Source of the DNA: Fulvia fulva
Taxonomy: Eukaryota; Ascomycota; Dothideomycetes; Mycosphaerellales; Mycosphaerellaceae
DNA length: 64,000 nt
Direction of reading: 5' to 3'
Assembly: GCF_020509005.1 (NCBI RefSeq)
Contig: NC_063012.1
Coordinates: forward strand, 1,550,001-1,614,000
Within the stretch, counting starts at the first letter, position 1. Every line of letters starts with the position of its first letter. The translations under genes and the position numbers were made by a program. The notes below the pieces were generated by a model. It searched no databases. It saw only the letters and a program-made list of their open reading frames with translations, and had not been told where the DNA came from. Positions 10,286 through 22,572 of the stretch are shown one piece after another.

Positions 10286-13200
10286 TAGATAGATAGATAT
10301 TTCATTTAAGCTATTATAGTGCCCTTTGGCCTATATAGCTATACTATCCTATTTTCGTATATATAGAGGGGAAACCGTGTTAGTAAAAACCCCTCCTCCT
10401 TCCCGCCTATCTTTTCCCCCTAGTTATCGTCTTAGATTTCCCTTATTAAGGGTACGCTAGTATTATAGGCCTACCCTAATAACTACCCTATCTATAACCC
10501 CCTAGCTTCCGCCTCTTATCTATCTACTCCTCTATCTTGCTAGCGAGGCTAAACTACTAGAGGTATCCCTACTCTAGTATCTACCGAGAGATTCGGCAAA
10601 TGTTACTTTTGTCCCTAATAATTAACTTATAGTCTCTCCTTCCCGCTTAGTGCCTCCAATTTCCCCTACCTCTCGCCTACTACGGGCATCGTAGTAGTAT
10701 ATGTTCTAGGGTTTGCGATAGGTAGCTATACTAGTAGGCTAGGCTTTAGATATCTAGTACGCGTCTCCTAAATAGGTAGGCCCTTAATCTAATATATTCG
10801 GACCTGATTTGGATCGCTATACTTACTTCGGCCCTTATTAGGTCCCTATATAGCTAGTAATTATGTCTCTAGAAGGCTCGGAGTACTATCGGGCCTATTG
10901 TCTTAGGGGGCTTCCTTTTCTAGTCCTACTCCTATAGGTAGCTCGCTATCTATTCCGCTAGACTTTAGGTCTTAGCCTTACTCCCGCCGGCCTAGCGAGT
11001 CCTACGCTCCTCCTCTTTTCGTACTAGCTATTCGGTGCTTGTCTATACGGCCGTAAAGGTAGTAAGGTCATCCTCTTTTTAGCTTGTCCTACGTCCGGCC
11101 CCTCTCCGGTAGCGGCTTTCTATCTTATTCTTTACCTCCTAGATCGTAGTTTATACTAGATAATCTGTCGTCTTTACCGCGTATTAAATTCTTATTCCCC
11201 GAGTATATTAGCCGATTAGTAGTGTTCCCGTCTCTATTTCTACCGTACTTATTAATATTATCTTATATACGCCTAGTATCCTACGTAGGTTACCTACCTA
11301 TATCCTATTTAGTGGTTGCTTAATCCGTTTCGGGATCGGCTTGCCTACGCCTCCTATTTCCTAAATCTATGCCCCGTATAATATAGCTAGTCTAACGATC
11401 GCCTTATATATTACTCTTACCTTATCGAATATTGCTCCCTATATAGACGCCGTAAGCCTCTTTATCGAGGCTTTGTTAACTTACGCTCGACTCTAGGCTT
11501 TCTTAATCTATATATTCTAGCTTAGCTTCGGGTCGAGCTAGATCCCTAGTACTCGTAGCTCCGCTAATAGCTTAGTCTCGTAGCCTTAGATTCTTACCGC
11601 CGCCTTTATATTATAGTATATTCTCGCTTTACTAAAGTATATAAGTTAGTACTTTTTAGGGGCAAACCGGGCACTATACTTCTTTGCCTACTCCTCGTAT
11701 TTCTTATACCTATCTTCTAGGAGGCGACAGTTCTCCTCTATCGAGTCTAACTAGGCTAGAATATTTATATCGTCTATAAATTCCGATACTAAGGTTTACG
11801 GAGAGGTGAGTAGGGGAATTAGATTAGACATAAATATTAGAAATAGAATAGGGGAGAGAGTAGATCCCTAAGGTATTCTAGCCTCTACCTTTACCGGGTC
11901 GGACGTATACCTTCCTAGGACTAGGTATGTCGTCCGTTCCTAGAGAAAGGAGTAGACGAACTTCGTTACCTACTAGGGGATGCCTTTCTACTATAGGATA
12001 TATATTAGCCTTTAGTATAAGACGTTATCGAAGGCTCCTACGACGTCGAGGGATAGTAAGGACGCCGCTCGGTTCCTACCGTAGTACTAGAGAGTCTAAA
12101 TTGACTCCGTAATTAGCTCTATTACTATTAGTGTCGATCGCTAGCTTCTTCCCCCTATCTACATTACTAGGAGTACGTAGTTGTCCTCGGCTAGCTACGT
12201 AAGTCTCTAGGCTACTATCTTTTCTAGGACCTTCCCTATCATGTTTAGAAGTGCGATTAGTCTATATAATTTAGGCTAAGTATAGTCCTCCTTCTATAGC
12301 TTACGTAGTACTACTGTTATAGACTCTCTATACGGCTTCGGGTAGTACCCTAGCCGTAGGTACGCGGTAAATAGGTTTATAAGGCTCGGCGCGATCTCTT
12401 CTCTATACTCTTTTAGTAGTATATTTAGTATCCTATCTAGGCCTAGGGCTTTTTGTCCTTTTAGCTTGCTTATAACTCCTATTACTATATTAGAGCTAAC
12501 CGCCTAATCTATATATAGGGGTTCCGGGTATATACTCGGGTCGATGTCCGTAAGGTCTACCTCTACTTACGTCAAAAAGAAATAGTCGGCTAATACTTTT
12601 GCCTTGCCCCGGGGCGTAGCCTAGGCAATCCCTTCGCGGTCTACAATTAGAGGGAATTAAGGGGTTTGTTACTCTTTAGGTAATCGTGCCTATTTAGTAA
12701 GTCTCTATATCTATTCCGGGTTTTCTATAACGAGCCTAATCGTTACTCTCTAGTCCTATAGCTTATCGCGTCTTATCTATACCTTCTTCTCTTATGTCGC
12801 GCGATAGTATTACTCCTACGTCTCTTAAGGAGACTCCTTCGTCTACTGTCGCCTTGCCCTTCTAGCCTCCTTTACCTTCGTAGAGCATTTAGGGGTCTAG
12901 AAGGCCTTCTACTACGTTAAGGGCCGGAGTAACGGCGTATATTGTTCCGCTACTTACTATATAACCGAGGTAATCTATTCCGCTACTTGATCTAACTAAG
13001 CTGTCGTCTCGAGTTCTCTATACTATAGTAGGTTCGCTATTAGGAAGCCTCTTATATCGTCCTAGCGTACCTTCTTCTAGTTACGGCGTAGTTCGCTTAC
13101 TAGCTCCTCTATCGCCTTTACCCCTAGCGTCGTTTAAATAGGGATATAGTCTAAGGAGGCTTCTAGCGCGTAGTTCGGTCGGCATTAGACTAGTCTCTCT

Positions 13201-14440
13201 TTAAGTTCTCGTAATAGAAAGTATAGGTCGATTATACTTACGTTTATACGGGCCTTCTACGTCTCTATTCCCTTTAGTATTACTAAGGCCATTCCGTAGC
13301 GTACGGTTATATCTAGTAGCTTTCCCCCTAGAAACGCGTACGGGGGAGTGAATTCGAGTCCCTATTATAGGTAGTAGAGGTTAAAGTCGCCGAGGAGTAT
13401 GTACTTCGTATCTTAGCTAAGGGTCCGCTCTAGGTAGGCGAGGGTTTCTAGTTCCCTACTCGTCCGACCCCGCGGTAGCGGGTTATAAACGTTATAGATC
13501 TAGATAGAGCCTTATATTATGTCGATCTAGATTAATATTATGTCTCCTAGGTTACCCTATTACGGTAGTATAACCTTCTACGACTTAAGATCTATAGTCT
13601 TACTTACGTATATATATATCCTTAGGATAACGCCTCGTTCGCCCGCGATTACGGTATAGTATCTCCGGTTATTATAAGTAGCTAGGAGTCCTACGTAGGG
13701 GTTAGTCTATAGTTCCTATACCGTAATAACGTAGTACCGTAGCGGGTCTAGCTCTTATAGAAAGTAGCGCTAGACCTTGTCTCTACTTTTGTTTACGTTA
13801 TACTATACGATAGTAATGTCGTCGTTTAGTATTATTTTTTATCCGTAAGGTCTATTTCCGTACTAACCTACTATGTCTCCTAAGCCTATATCCCGCTGTC
13901 CGGCTAGCCCTAGGGCCGCTAGGGCGCCCTAAAGATTCGTATTTAGCCTAGTTCGTTAGCGGCTCGGTTAAGGTGTCGAGGCCTACCGGGAGGTAGATAC
14001 GTTTACGGTTAGGTTCCCTTATTCGTCTCTTCTACCCTCTTCCTTTTACTCGGCTCGAAGCCCTTATATACGGTAGGTCCCTCCTACTATTATTAGGGGT
14101 ACCTAGCTAGTATAGAGATCCTTACTTACCTCGCTCGTTCTTATACTACTATTCTAGCTAGGCATTAGTTTAAATACGCTAGGTGCCTTCTACCGTAGTA
14201 TATATACCTACTCTCCTTTTTTAGGCATTCCCTTCCCTAGTATAGGCCTACGTATATTACGGGCAGCCCGCGACCCCTTACTATAGCTACGTCGGCCCGG
14301 CTAAACCGCGGACCTTCCGTATCGGGTTAGCGCGGCTTAGCTTTCCTTTATAACTTCGCCGCGCCTCGCGCTTCTCTTTTATAGCTTCGTAGAATAATAA
14401 CTATCTCGTTCGGACCCTATAGTACGCGCGCCCTTATAGT
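10286..14440 (-). mobile_element. RIP-degraded non-LTR retrotransposon (Tad1-like LINE), 5'-truncated
   Basis: This is a dead LINE read on the minus strand. CpA and TpG are almost absent while CpG remains common, which is the RIP pattern. Trp, Gln and Cys codons have become stops or Tyr. Through the stops one can still read, in order from the right: the end of ORF1 with decayed Cys knuckles (about 14.2-14.3 kb), the endonuclease core LLGDFNL (about 13.4 kb), the reverse transcriptase block VVLRK..KEDYT, SLDVVGAFDNV (about 12.1 kb), FIDDINIL (about 11.78 kb), and a C-terminal zinc-finger remnant YLSQTLEHILLRC (about 10.7 kb). The 3' end is a short ATCT repeat at about 10,286, like that of the intact LINE at 21.73 kb. 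Its ORF1 N-terminus is missing, so it is 5'-truncated or cut by its neighbour. Boundaries are approximate. Confidence 0.85.
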
Positions 14441-16878
14441 TTATTCTACTACCCTACCTAGATCGCGGATCTAGGTAAGGGACGCGTAATAATAGGAATA
14501 GATAGAACCGTAGAACTCGAGAACGCGTAGAGTCGTATTAGAATATAGAATATAGTAAGGCGTATAGCGCGTAGATACCTAGAGAACGTAACGCGGCGAC
14601 ATTATTAGTAGGTAGTCGCGCGCTCGTAGATAGTTAGGAAACAGGCACCGTTACGCCTCCCCCGAACCTAGATAATATAACTTTATAGATAGCGAACGGC
14701 GGTATACTACCGCTACCTAAGCCTAAGGGTAAACGTAAGTAGCGTATATCTCTTTTCCCCGACCTCTCCTCTTTTCCTTAGATTTAGATATAGGACGACA
14801 ACCGGCGGGTTATAGTAGACACCGGTGTCACGCTATAATAAGAGATTAATAAAGCTTACTAGAAGGCCTTCGAGCGAGAAGAAGGTAGTAAGATTGACTT
14901 TATAGAACTGTTCGAGTTTAAGCTCGAAGAGAACCTAGGCGGCGACCTAGACGAGGTATATCTATTACTCGACGAGGTAGAACATATTCTCGTATCCAAA
15001 TACTAGAATGTTACTCTAGATAACCTTACGACCCTTATATCCTAATACCCGAAGACTACCTACGACTTCGTACTATAAGTAGTTAATACGGCGATTACTA
15101 AGGGTAGACAACTCGATATAATAGAGCGAGCTAACGACCTCTAGAACACCTAGTACACTACGCTATATACCAAATACGACCGTATCTATAAGATACTACG
15201 AAGTAAAGAGCTTGTTATATAGAAAATAGTAGTAGATCTTAAGAGTAAGAAGGATTACGACCTAGCTAAGTTATAAGAGCTAGAGAAGAAATATAAGGAA
15301 GCTAATAACCTATATAAGCAGTTTAGCGAGATCTACAAGAAGGAGAAGAAGAAGGCATAAGATGCTAAGGCGAAGAACTAGGCCCTATAATAAGAAGTCG
15401 ATAACCTAAAGGCTCGGCTTAAGGTAGGAGATACTATATAGAACGGAGGTAGGGCCGCTTAGGCCGCCGACCCTCTCGTTCCCGCCTACGCGAGACCTTA
15501 CTCAAGTAGCTATTACGTAAATATCGCGAAGCTACTAGTAGAGGTAGCGGTAGCGGTAGTAGTAATAACAATAGAGACGACGATAACCGTAGTAATAATA
15601 GCCGAGGACGTAATAACGACCGTCTACGACTAGGACCTAATAATAGTCGTAACTCGAGAATACGTAATACCCGTACCTAGACACTACTAGTTAACCTTCT
15701 AGAACGTCTCTTTACTATTAACCGTACCCTTACTCGCGGTATAGAGATTAGTAAGGGTATACCTAACCCTAAGTCCTTTAAGAACGATAACGACCCTAAT
15801 TTCGATAGCTAGTATAGTAGTGCTCTCCTAAAGCTAACTATAGTAACCTTCCGTACTAAGGTAGATAGTCTACGCTTTATATATAGGTAGACGTAAGGTA
15901 ATCCTTAGCGAAGTATTAAGCCGAGGATCTCTATACCTAGACAGCAGTCCTTTAACGAGTTTAAGACTAGAGAAGAGTTATTAGATTAGATAATACGCTA
16001 ATATAGTATACGTAATAAAGGAACTAAGGCTATAGTTAATATTACTACCTATAAGTAAGAATAAGGCGAAACCTTTATAGCCTTCTATACCCGCTACTCG
16101 AAGTTACGCGCCTAGATGTTATAGACCGATAAGACCGAGCTTATACTATTCCGTAACCGACTAAACCGCAAGTACTTTATTAAGACCTTCGGCGACCGCG
16201 AAGTCGACCGCCGCCTAGATAGTATATAAGACGTTATTAAGGAGTATACCGTACTAGACGAGAGCTTCTACGAGACAGATCGACTATACCCGTAGAAGGA
16301 GCGCCCCCGTAGTAATAGTAACTCAAACGGTAATAGCGACTAGAATAACTAGAATAACGGTAACGTAGTTACTAGTACTACTACCGGTATAGTAGGTGCC
16401 TTAGTATAGCGCCTACTATAGTACGCTAGTACTAAGAAGAAGGAGGATCTACCGACATATCTATAGAACCTACCTACGCTTAACCGTAAGTAGCGTAAAG
16501 ACCTTAAGAAGTAGGGTAAGTACTACCGCTACCGTATAGGCTCTTACGTATCGACTAACCCTAAATACCTAATATATAGGTACGATAGCGACTATCGCCT
16601 ACCGCGTCTACGTAATACTACGCCGAATCCGAACGTAAACCTTAGTTTCCTAGCCGCCGATCCGTAGTAGGGAAATAGTACGACCGCTACCTAAGCGTAG
16701 TAGATAGCGGTAACCCGAACTTCCTAGGATAGAAAGAGTATAAGATTAAGAGACACGGAATGTAAGAGACGGTAATAGACTATAGTAAGGAGCTTAAGAT
16801 ATCGGTATACGTACTAGATAAGTAATAGCTAGCTATATACCCTTATAGAGTACTTCGTCGGCTATAGGGTACGGCTAT
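14441..16878 (+). mobile_element. RIP-degraded LTR-retrotransposon gag region
   Basis: The plus strand carries a continuous but stop-riddled frame from about 14.5 to 16.7 kb. It starts with acidic and coiled-coil-like Lys/Glu-rich sequence (ELEKKYKEANNLYKQF). It then has a retrotransposon-gag-type block (ETFIAFYTRYSKLRA, ELILFRNRLNRKYF, DVIKEYTVLDESFYETD) and ends with a decayed zinc knuckle (GKYYRYRIGS) in which Cys codons have become Tyr. This order fits gag of a Gypsy- or Copia-type element. Almost every CpA/TpG has been lost, so RIP was intense. No LTR pair was recognised. The younger LINE interrupts the region on its right, and more RIP-degraded DNA follows that LINE. Confidence 0.7.
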
Positions 16879-16897
16879 ATAAGGCTTTCGTGACACG

Positions 16898-18007
16898 ATG
16901 ATAGCGATCGCAGGAAACGACCAGGAGCAGGAGAGTAACGAGTGGAAGGAGGTCTGCAGGAAGGCAGAAACAATGGCAATGGCAGGAGATGGCGAGCACC
17001 CAGAAAGAGCACTTAAGGGGATGATTTTGGAGCTCCTTGGAGGGCTAAAGGCACTAAGGAGCCAAACAGGACAGATCATTAACAGGACAGTAGCAGCAGC
17101 AGCAAAGAAGAGGACACAGGAAGGCCAGAAACTAAGCCAACCAACCTGGGCAGCAGTTGCATCCCAAAACCCTCCCCCCCAGAAAACAGCTATCAAGGTC
17201 TACATTTCCGACCAGCAAGAGCAGAAAGAGATTGAGGGCCTGTCAGGCAAGGAGATCATACAGAAGATTGGGATACAAGGCATCATTGGAGCCAGGAAAG
17301 AGAAGGGAGGTGTCCTTAAGCTGTTCACAGCACAGGAGCAAGACAGGAAGAGGCTAGAGACACAGAAGGAGTGGACAGTCAAACTAGGCAAGACGGCTAA
17401 GGTCTCACACCAACAAAATATGGTTATTGCCCATAGGATGACCACAAAGTTTGACATTGAAGGAGACCTTAAGAGGCTGCAGGACCAGAACCAGGCTGTA
17501 TGCCCAGGGCTACAGATCACAAAAGCAGCATAGGTCAACAGAAAGACAAAGGACACAAAGAGAGAGTCTTCTCTAGTGCTCTAGATAGGCACTGTAGAAC
17601 AGGCAAACACCGTGCTTGACAAGGGCATCTTCTGGGAATGTGAAAGAATGGACACAGAAATCTATAGAAGCACCCACAGACTACTGCAATGTTTCAAGTG
17701 CCAACAGTATGGTCATATCTCTACTAGATGCCCAAGCCAAAAGGACACTTGTTCCCACTGTGCTGGTAGCCACAAAGTACAGAATTGCACAGCCCCAAAG
17801 AGTGAAGCCAGATGTGCATGCTGTGGAAAGAAACACCCTTCCTGGTCCCAAGACTGCACAGCTAGGATTGAGGCAAAGAGGAGGGCAAGAGAAGCCAGGA
17901 TCAACACCCCTATCAGATTCCAGACAGGGACAATCACCCAAGAACCCCTAAGGACTGTCTACAACCCTCTGAAAAGAGGCAGAACAGAAGAGACCACACA
18001 GGCCTAA
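16898..18007 (+). pseudogene. LINE ORF1, gag-like nucleic-acid-binding protein with three zinc knuckles
   Basis: ORF1 proteins of LINEs bind the element RNA. The frame opens with ATG at 16,898 and runs in one phase to 18,007, broken only by TAG at 17,531-17,533 and TAG at 17,582-17,584. Both stops are consistent with TGG or CAG codons changed by a single transition. The C-terminal third has three CCHC-type knuckles in a row: CFKCQQYGHISTRC, CSHCAGSHKVQNC and CACCGKKHPSWSQDC. Arg is encoded almost only by AGA/AGG, which goes with the CpG avoidance of the whole element. ORF2 begins 146 bases downstream. Confidence 0.85.
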
Positions 18008-18153
18008 GGCCACCCTGCTATAGGTAGACCAAAATCAATTGTGGTTGCAGGAAGAGACCCGTCACAAAGCAGGCTCAACCTTACCACAATCCCAAATAGC
18101 AGCCAGCAGCAGGAAGCACGAGAAGACCAGCAGGAGACCAGCATGGATGAGTC

Positions 18154-21100
18154 ATGATTGAGACACCTAATCTTACCACTATCCAGTACAACGTCAACAA
18201 AAGCCAGCACAAGGTCCAGAGAAGCTTTCTCCAAGCACTGGACCCAAAGAAACACCTAGTTATTGCAGTCCAGGAACCTTGGATCAACAGCAAATCTAAC
18301 AGACCATCTACTGCTAACGACCCAAGGTATCACACACTCCTAGCCAAACAAGGCACCCCTAGAACATGCATGTACATCAGCAAAGAGATGGCAACAGACA
18401 GCTGGGAACAAATCCAACAGGAAGGGGGAGACATCACCTCAGTCAGACTCAACACTAACCAAGGCAGCATCCACATCCACAGTGTATACAACCCACCCCC
18501 CAGCTCCAGAAGCAGCACCCAGCTGGGCACACTACAACAGCTGCCAGACATCCTGCAGAGTGACTCCCAACACATCGTGCTGGGAGACTTCAACTTGCAC
18601 CATCCTACATGGGGATCAGACTTTGCACCTGCCCATCACTTCCTAGCTAACAGACTCCTCTCCACTACCCAAAGCAACAACATGCACCTAGTTACCCCAA
18701 AGGGCCTAACTACCTGGTCACAGAGAGCAAGCTCAAGCACCATTGACCTGTGCTTTGCATCACATGACCTGCAGCAGAAGGTCACCAGATGCTGGGTTAA
18801 CCAGGACTTGGAGTCCTCATCAGATCACCTCCTAATTCAGGTGGAGTTTGAAACACAGACACAGCAGGAAGGAGACCTAGAACCTCAGCTGGCCTGGAAG
18901 GCAGCTAACTGGGAACAGATCAGACAAGACCTGGAACAGAAGCTAGCTGGACTAGAGACCAGGAGACTAGAAACAGCCTTAGACATAGACCAAGCAGTGG
19001 CAGAACTGGTTAGAACAATACAGGAAACTGCGGCAGCCCACACTAGAGAAAAGAAACAGTCACTGTACCAGAAGCCATTCTGGACAAAGGAATGCTCAGA
19101 GAAGGTCAAGGCAGCCAGGCAGGCCAGGAGAGCCCTTACCTAGAGTCACTCCCAGGAAGCATGGGACAGATACAACCAGGCAACCAGAGACAAGAAGGCC
19201 CAGATCAAGAGGGACAAGATGCTGGAGTGGAGGTCAACAGTTGGATCCATTACCCAGAATCCTGAGAAGATGTGGAAACTAGCAAAGTGGGCAAGACAAC
19301 CCACACAGGACAGAAACATGCTGCCCCAGTTTCCAAACATTGAAGACCAGGAAGGAGTAATCCAACACACTCTCCTAGGAAAGGCACAGGCATTGGGGAA
19401 ACATTTCTTTGGCACACAGGTAGAAGCTGACCTGCAGGATCTGGAGGGCAGTGTGTATCCAACACCACTAGAGCAATCCTGCACAGTGGGAGAGGGAGAG
19501 ATCAAGAGCATCATTAAGAGACTCTCAGGAAACAAGGCCCCAGGACCAGATGGGATTCCAAACTTGTTCATCAAGACATGCAAGGACCAGATCTCCCCTG
19601 CACTGTCAAACATCTTTTCACAGTGCATGGCCCAAGGACACTGCCCTAAACACTTCAAGGAGTCACTGACTGTGGTCTTGAGAAAACCACAGAAAGAGGA
19701 CTACACAAAGCTAAAGGCATACAGACCTATTGCCTTGCTTAACACACTAGGCAAACTCCTGAAAAGATCATAGCAGAAAGGCTGACAAACCTAGCTGAAG
19801 AACATGGAATCCTTCCTGAAGAACAGATGGGAGGCAGGAAACAAAGATCAACACTAACAGCTATGGAACTTATCACAGAGCAGATCAAGACCCTATAGCA
19901 CTTTGGGAACAACAAAGCAGCCACACTCCTCTTACTAGACATATCAGGAGCCTTTGACAATGTCTCACACCAGAGGCTGATCCACATCCTGAAACAGAAG
20001 GCTATCCCCAACTGGACAGTCCAGTTTATCCAGTCCTTCCTCAGAGGCAGAACCACAAGACTAACACTGGGCAGATACAAATCTGACAGCATGCCTACAG
20101 AGACAGGAATCCCACAGGGATCAACAATGTCTCCAATCCTGTTTCTCCTCTTTATGGCAGACCTGCCAGCAAAGCTAAACTCCAGAAACACATCAGCCTC
20201 AGGGTTTGTAGATGACACAAACATCCTAGCCTGGTCAGACAGCACAGAAGAGAACTGCAGAATCTTGCAGAAGAAACACAAGGAATGTGAGGAATGGGCC
20301 AGGAAACATGGAGCCAGATTTGCCCTAGAGAAGTATCAACTCATCCACTTCAGTAGAGCCAGAAACAGACACAATATGCAAGCCCCAATCACTACTCAGG
20401 GACACACGACAGAACCCTCAAGTGAATTAAGGGTGCTAGGAATATGGATGGATCTAAAGCTCAGCTGGGGACCACAGGTCAAGAAAGCACAGGCAAGAGC
20501 AGACAACAACAGGCAATCAATTGACAGGCTTACAGCCTCCACATGGGGAGCCACATTTGCGAAAGCAAAGGTTATGTACAAGGCCATTGTGAAGCCAGCC
20601 ATGCTATATGGAGCCCAGATCTGGTCAGCCCAAGACAAGATCCCAAAGAGAATTGCAGATCCCATCAGCAGAGCCCAAGCCTCCTGTCTGAAAAAGGTGC
20701 TTGGAGCATACAAGTCAACTCCAACAAGGGTGGTCGAAATGGAGTCTGGCTCCCCACCAGCCAAGCTCTACCTTCAAGGGTTGAGATACCAGTATGCAGG
20801 AAAGACGTCTGCATACCCAGCCCAGCTAGTAATCCAGAAGGCAGTCAACAAAATCAGGAGCCAGTGCACAAGAAGGCACAGACAAGCAAGACCCAATCCA
20901 GCCCCACAGAAGCAGCAGGACCTGCAGAAGTTCAAAGAACTAACAGAACAGCTGCACCTAGCCCAGCAGGAACAGGACAGAAGGGCTCAAGGGAGAGGAT
21001 CAGCAGCCAGCCAAGGGAAGAAGCAACAGTCTCTAGCTGAAAGGATGGCAGGACTCCTCTGGAAGACTGAATGGACAAGAACCCCACAGAGGCCAGGAAC

Positions 21101-21539
21101 CCCAAAGGCACTCCAACAGTTTGGTAGCCACAACTACCTACTGTACTCAGACCTGACCAGGTCAGAAGCAAGCATAGCAATACAAATCCGCTCTGAACAC
21201 ATCGGAGTCAGGGCATACCTGCATCAGAGAAAAGTCCCAGGTATCGAAGACAAGAGTTGCCCATGCGGCTACCTGTCCCAGAATGTCGAACATAGACTTC
21301 TGGTTTGCAAAGAATGGAGTACAGGGAGAGGTGAATGGAGGGCAAGGGCAAGGAACAGAAACTTCCAAGCCATGATCAGCAATAAGGGAGACCTCCAGAG
21401 AATTACAAGGTGGATCATCCACCAAGGATTTTTGGAGCAGTTCTCTCTTACTAGGGAAACAGAGAGATGGATTGAGGAGAGAAAGAAGGAGGAGGAGAGC
21501 AGGAAGAGGGGGACAACTCTAGGGTTGCAGACAAGGTAG
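18154..21539 (+). pseudogene. LINE ORF2, endonuclease/reverse transcriptase polyprotein (broken)
   Basis: This is the catalytic polyprotein of the LINE. The N-terminal AP-type endonuclease is seen from FLQALDPKKHLVIAVQEPW through HSVYNPP, LGDFNLHHP (about 18,580) and SSDHLLI. The reverse transcriptase begins at KAPGPDGIPN and shows RPIALLNTLGK, GGRKQRSTLTAMELI, LLDISGAFDNVSHQRL, GIPQGSTMSPILFLLF and the catalytic FVDD (about 20,205). The C-terminus has a CPCGYLSQNVEHRLLVC zinc finger. No RNase H domain is visible between the two. Breaks are TAG at 19,141-19,143, a one-base deletion at about 19,757, and TAG at 19,896-19,898. The rest of the frame is fully open, so the insertion is young. Confidence 0.88.
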
Positions 21540-21740
21540 TCAGAGGCTAACCACCATGACACTAGTGCACCCTAATGGAAGGAAAACTGAGAACTCATGG
21601 CAAGGAAGCTATGAGAGAAGGAGAGGAGGTTTTTACCTAGGAATAGGTTTCCTACCTTATGCAGTAACATATATAGACATAAACCCGCATGGGCCGGAGG
21701 GCACCACAACGGGTAAATGAATCATCTATCTATCTATATA

Positions 21741-22190
21741 GTCCTTATAAGTAAAGGACTTCGAATACGGTAATACTAGCTAGATCTAGAAGCTCGAATA
21801 AGCTATACTAAAGAACGATAGCTTAATTAATAGCTATACTAAGAAAGTTATAAAACTAGTAGGACTACGGCTTTAAAAGAGATTTATACTACTAAGCTAG
21901 CGCTATACTATATAGAGCATCTCGGATGTCTAACTTTCCGCGTATAGGCCTACTAAGCTACCGATATTAGTGGTGCCTTCTATAACTTAACTAAACCCTT
22001 ATAGGGTAGGACGAAATCTCGGTCTACGAAGGGATTATATTAGTTAGGTAAATACAACCCTAGTAGATGCCTTTGTAGAGGCGGTAGTAAAGTCTGCCTA
22101 AGTAGTCGGCTTTAAGGCTATTCACGTATATTCGCTCTAGTATAGCGCGGTAGTAAGGGACGGAAAGCGCTTCGAGGAAGGAGCAATAAG
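21741..22190. mobile_element. RIP-degraded repeat fragment, right flank of the LINE
   Basis: Composition returns to CpA/TpG-poor, TA-rich DNA immediately after the LINE tail and fades to normal at about 22,190. It is probably the other half of the element that the LINE split. No domain could be read through the stops. Confidence 0.6.
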
Positions 22191-22572
22191 CCAAGTCAAG
22201 CACGCACGTGCTAGCGGGCCGCAGCTTCATTGCGAAGTGCTCTCTCAACTTCCACCTCAGCTTCCATTTTCTCTGCGACTATAGGGCACGGCGTCGCGCT
22301 TGCTTCATGAGAAAGTCTGCCAGGTACTCTTACCATAAGCAAGTTGCGTAGTACTTGCCATGACGTACACAACTAACGTTGGCAGGGACTATGCATCCGC
22401 TCGGGGAAGAAGCAGGTAGGTACGGGGTACTGCGCCTGCTCCTTTCTTCAACCTGTCACTCATCTTGTCTACCTCGCACTTTCACCAAATTGTCGATCAC
22501 CTCTTCGCAGTCTTCCTTGCCGTGATCCATACTTCGGCTCCTCGAACGCAGCACCCACGACCTCACTTGCAG

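Larger units (their letters stand above)
16879..21740 (+). mobile_element. Nearly intact non-LTR retrotransposon (Tad1-like LINE), not RIP-degraded
   Basis: This is a two-ORF LINE about 4.86 kb long. Its edges are set by an abrupt change of composition: CpA/TpG-poor DNA outside, CpA-rich and almost CpG-free DNA inside. ORF1 encodes a gag-like protein with three CCHC knuckles. ORF2 encodes endonuclease, reverse transcriptase and a C-terminal CCHC. The 3' end is a short ATCT repeat, as in other LINEs of this type. A possible short target duplication is CTATATA (16,874-16,880 and just after the tail), but this is too short and AT-rich to be sure. The element lies within a RIP-degraded LTR element. 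Four in-frame TAG codons and one frameshift mean that this copy is not autonomous as read. Confidence 0.92.

Noticed and set aside
11927..12112. Short open frame in the degraded LINE
   Set aside because: It lies on the strand opposite the reverse transcriptase remnant and is a chance opening in RIP-altered DNA.
17531..19898. Reading TAG as a sense codon in the LINE
   Set aside because: Host genes in the window use TAG as a normal stop (uL13, PP1, DUF1687), so recoding is not supported.
16843..21562. Several minus-strand open frames across the young LINE
   Set aside because: They are antisense shadows of ORF1 and ORF2; the sense frames contain all the recognisable domains.
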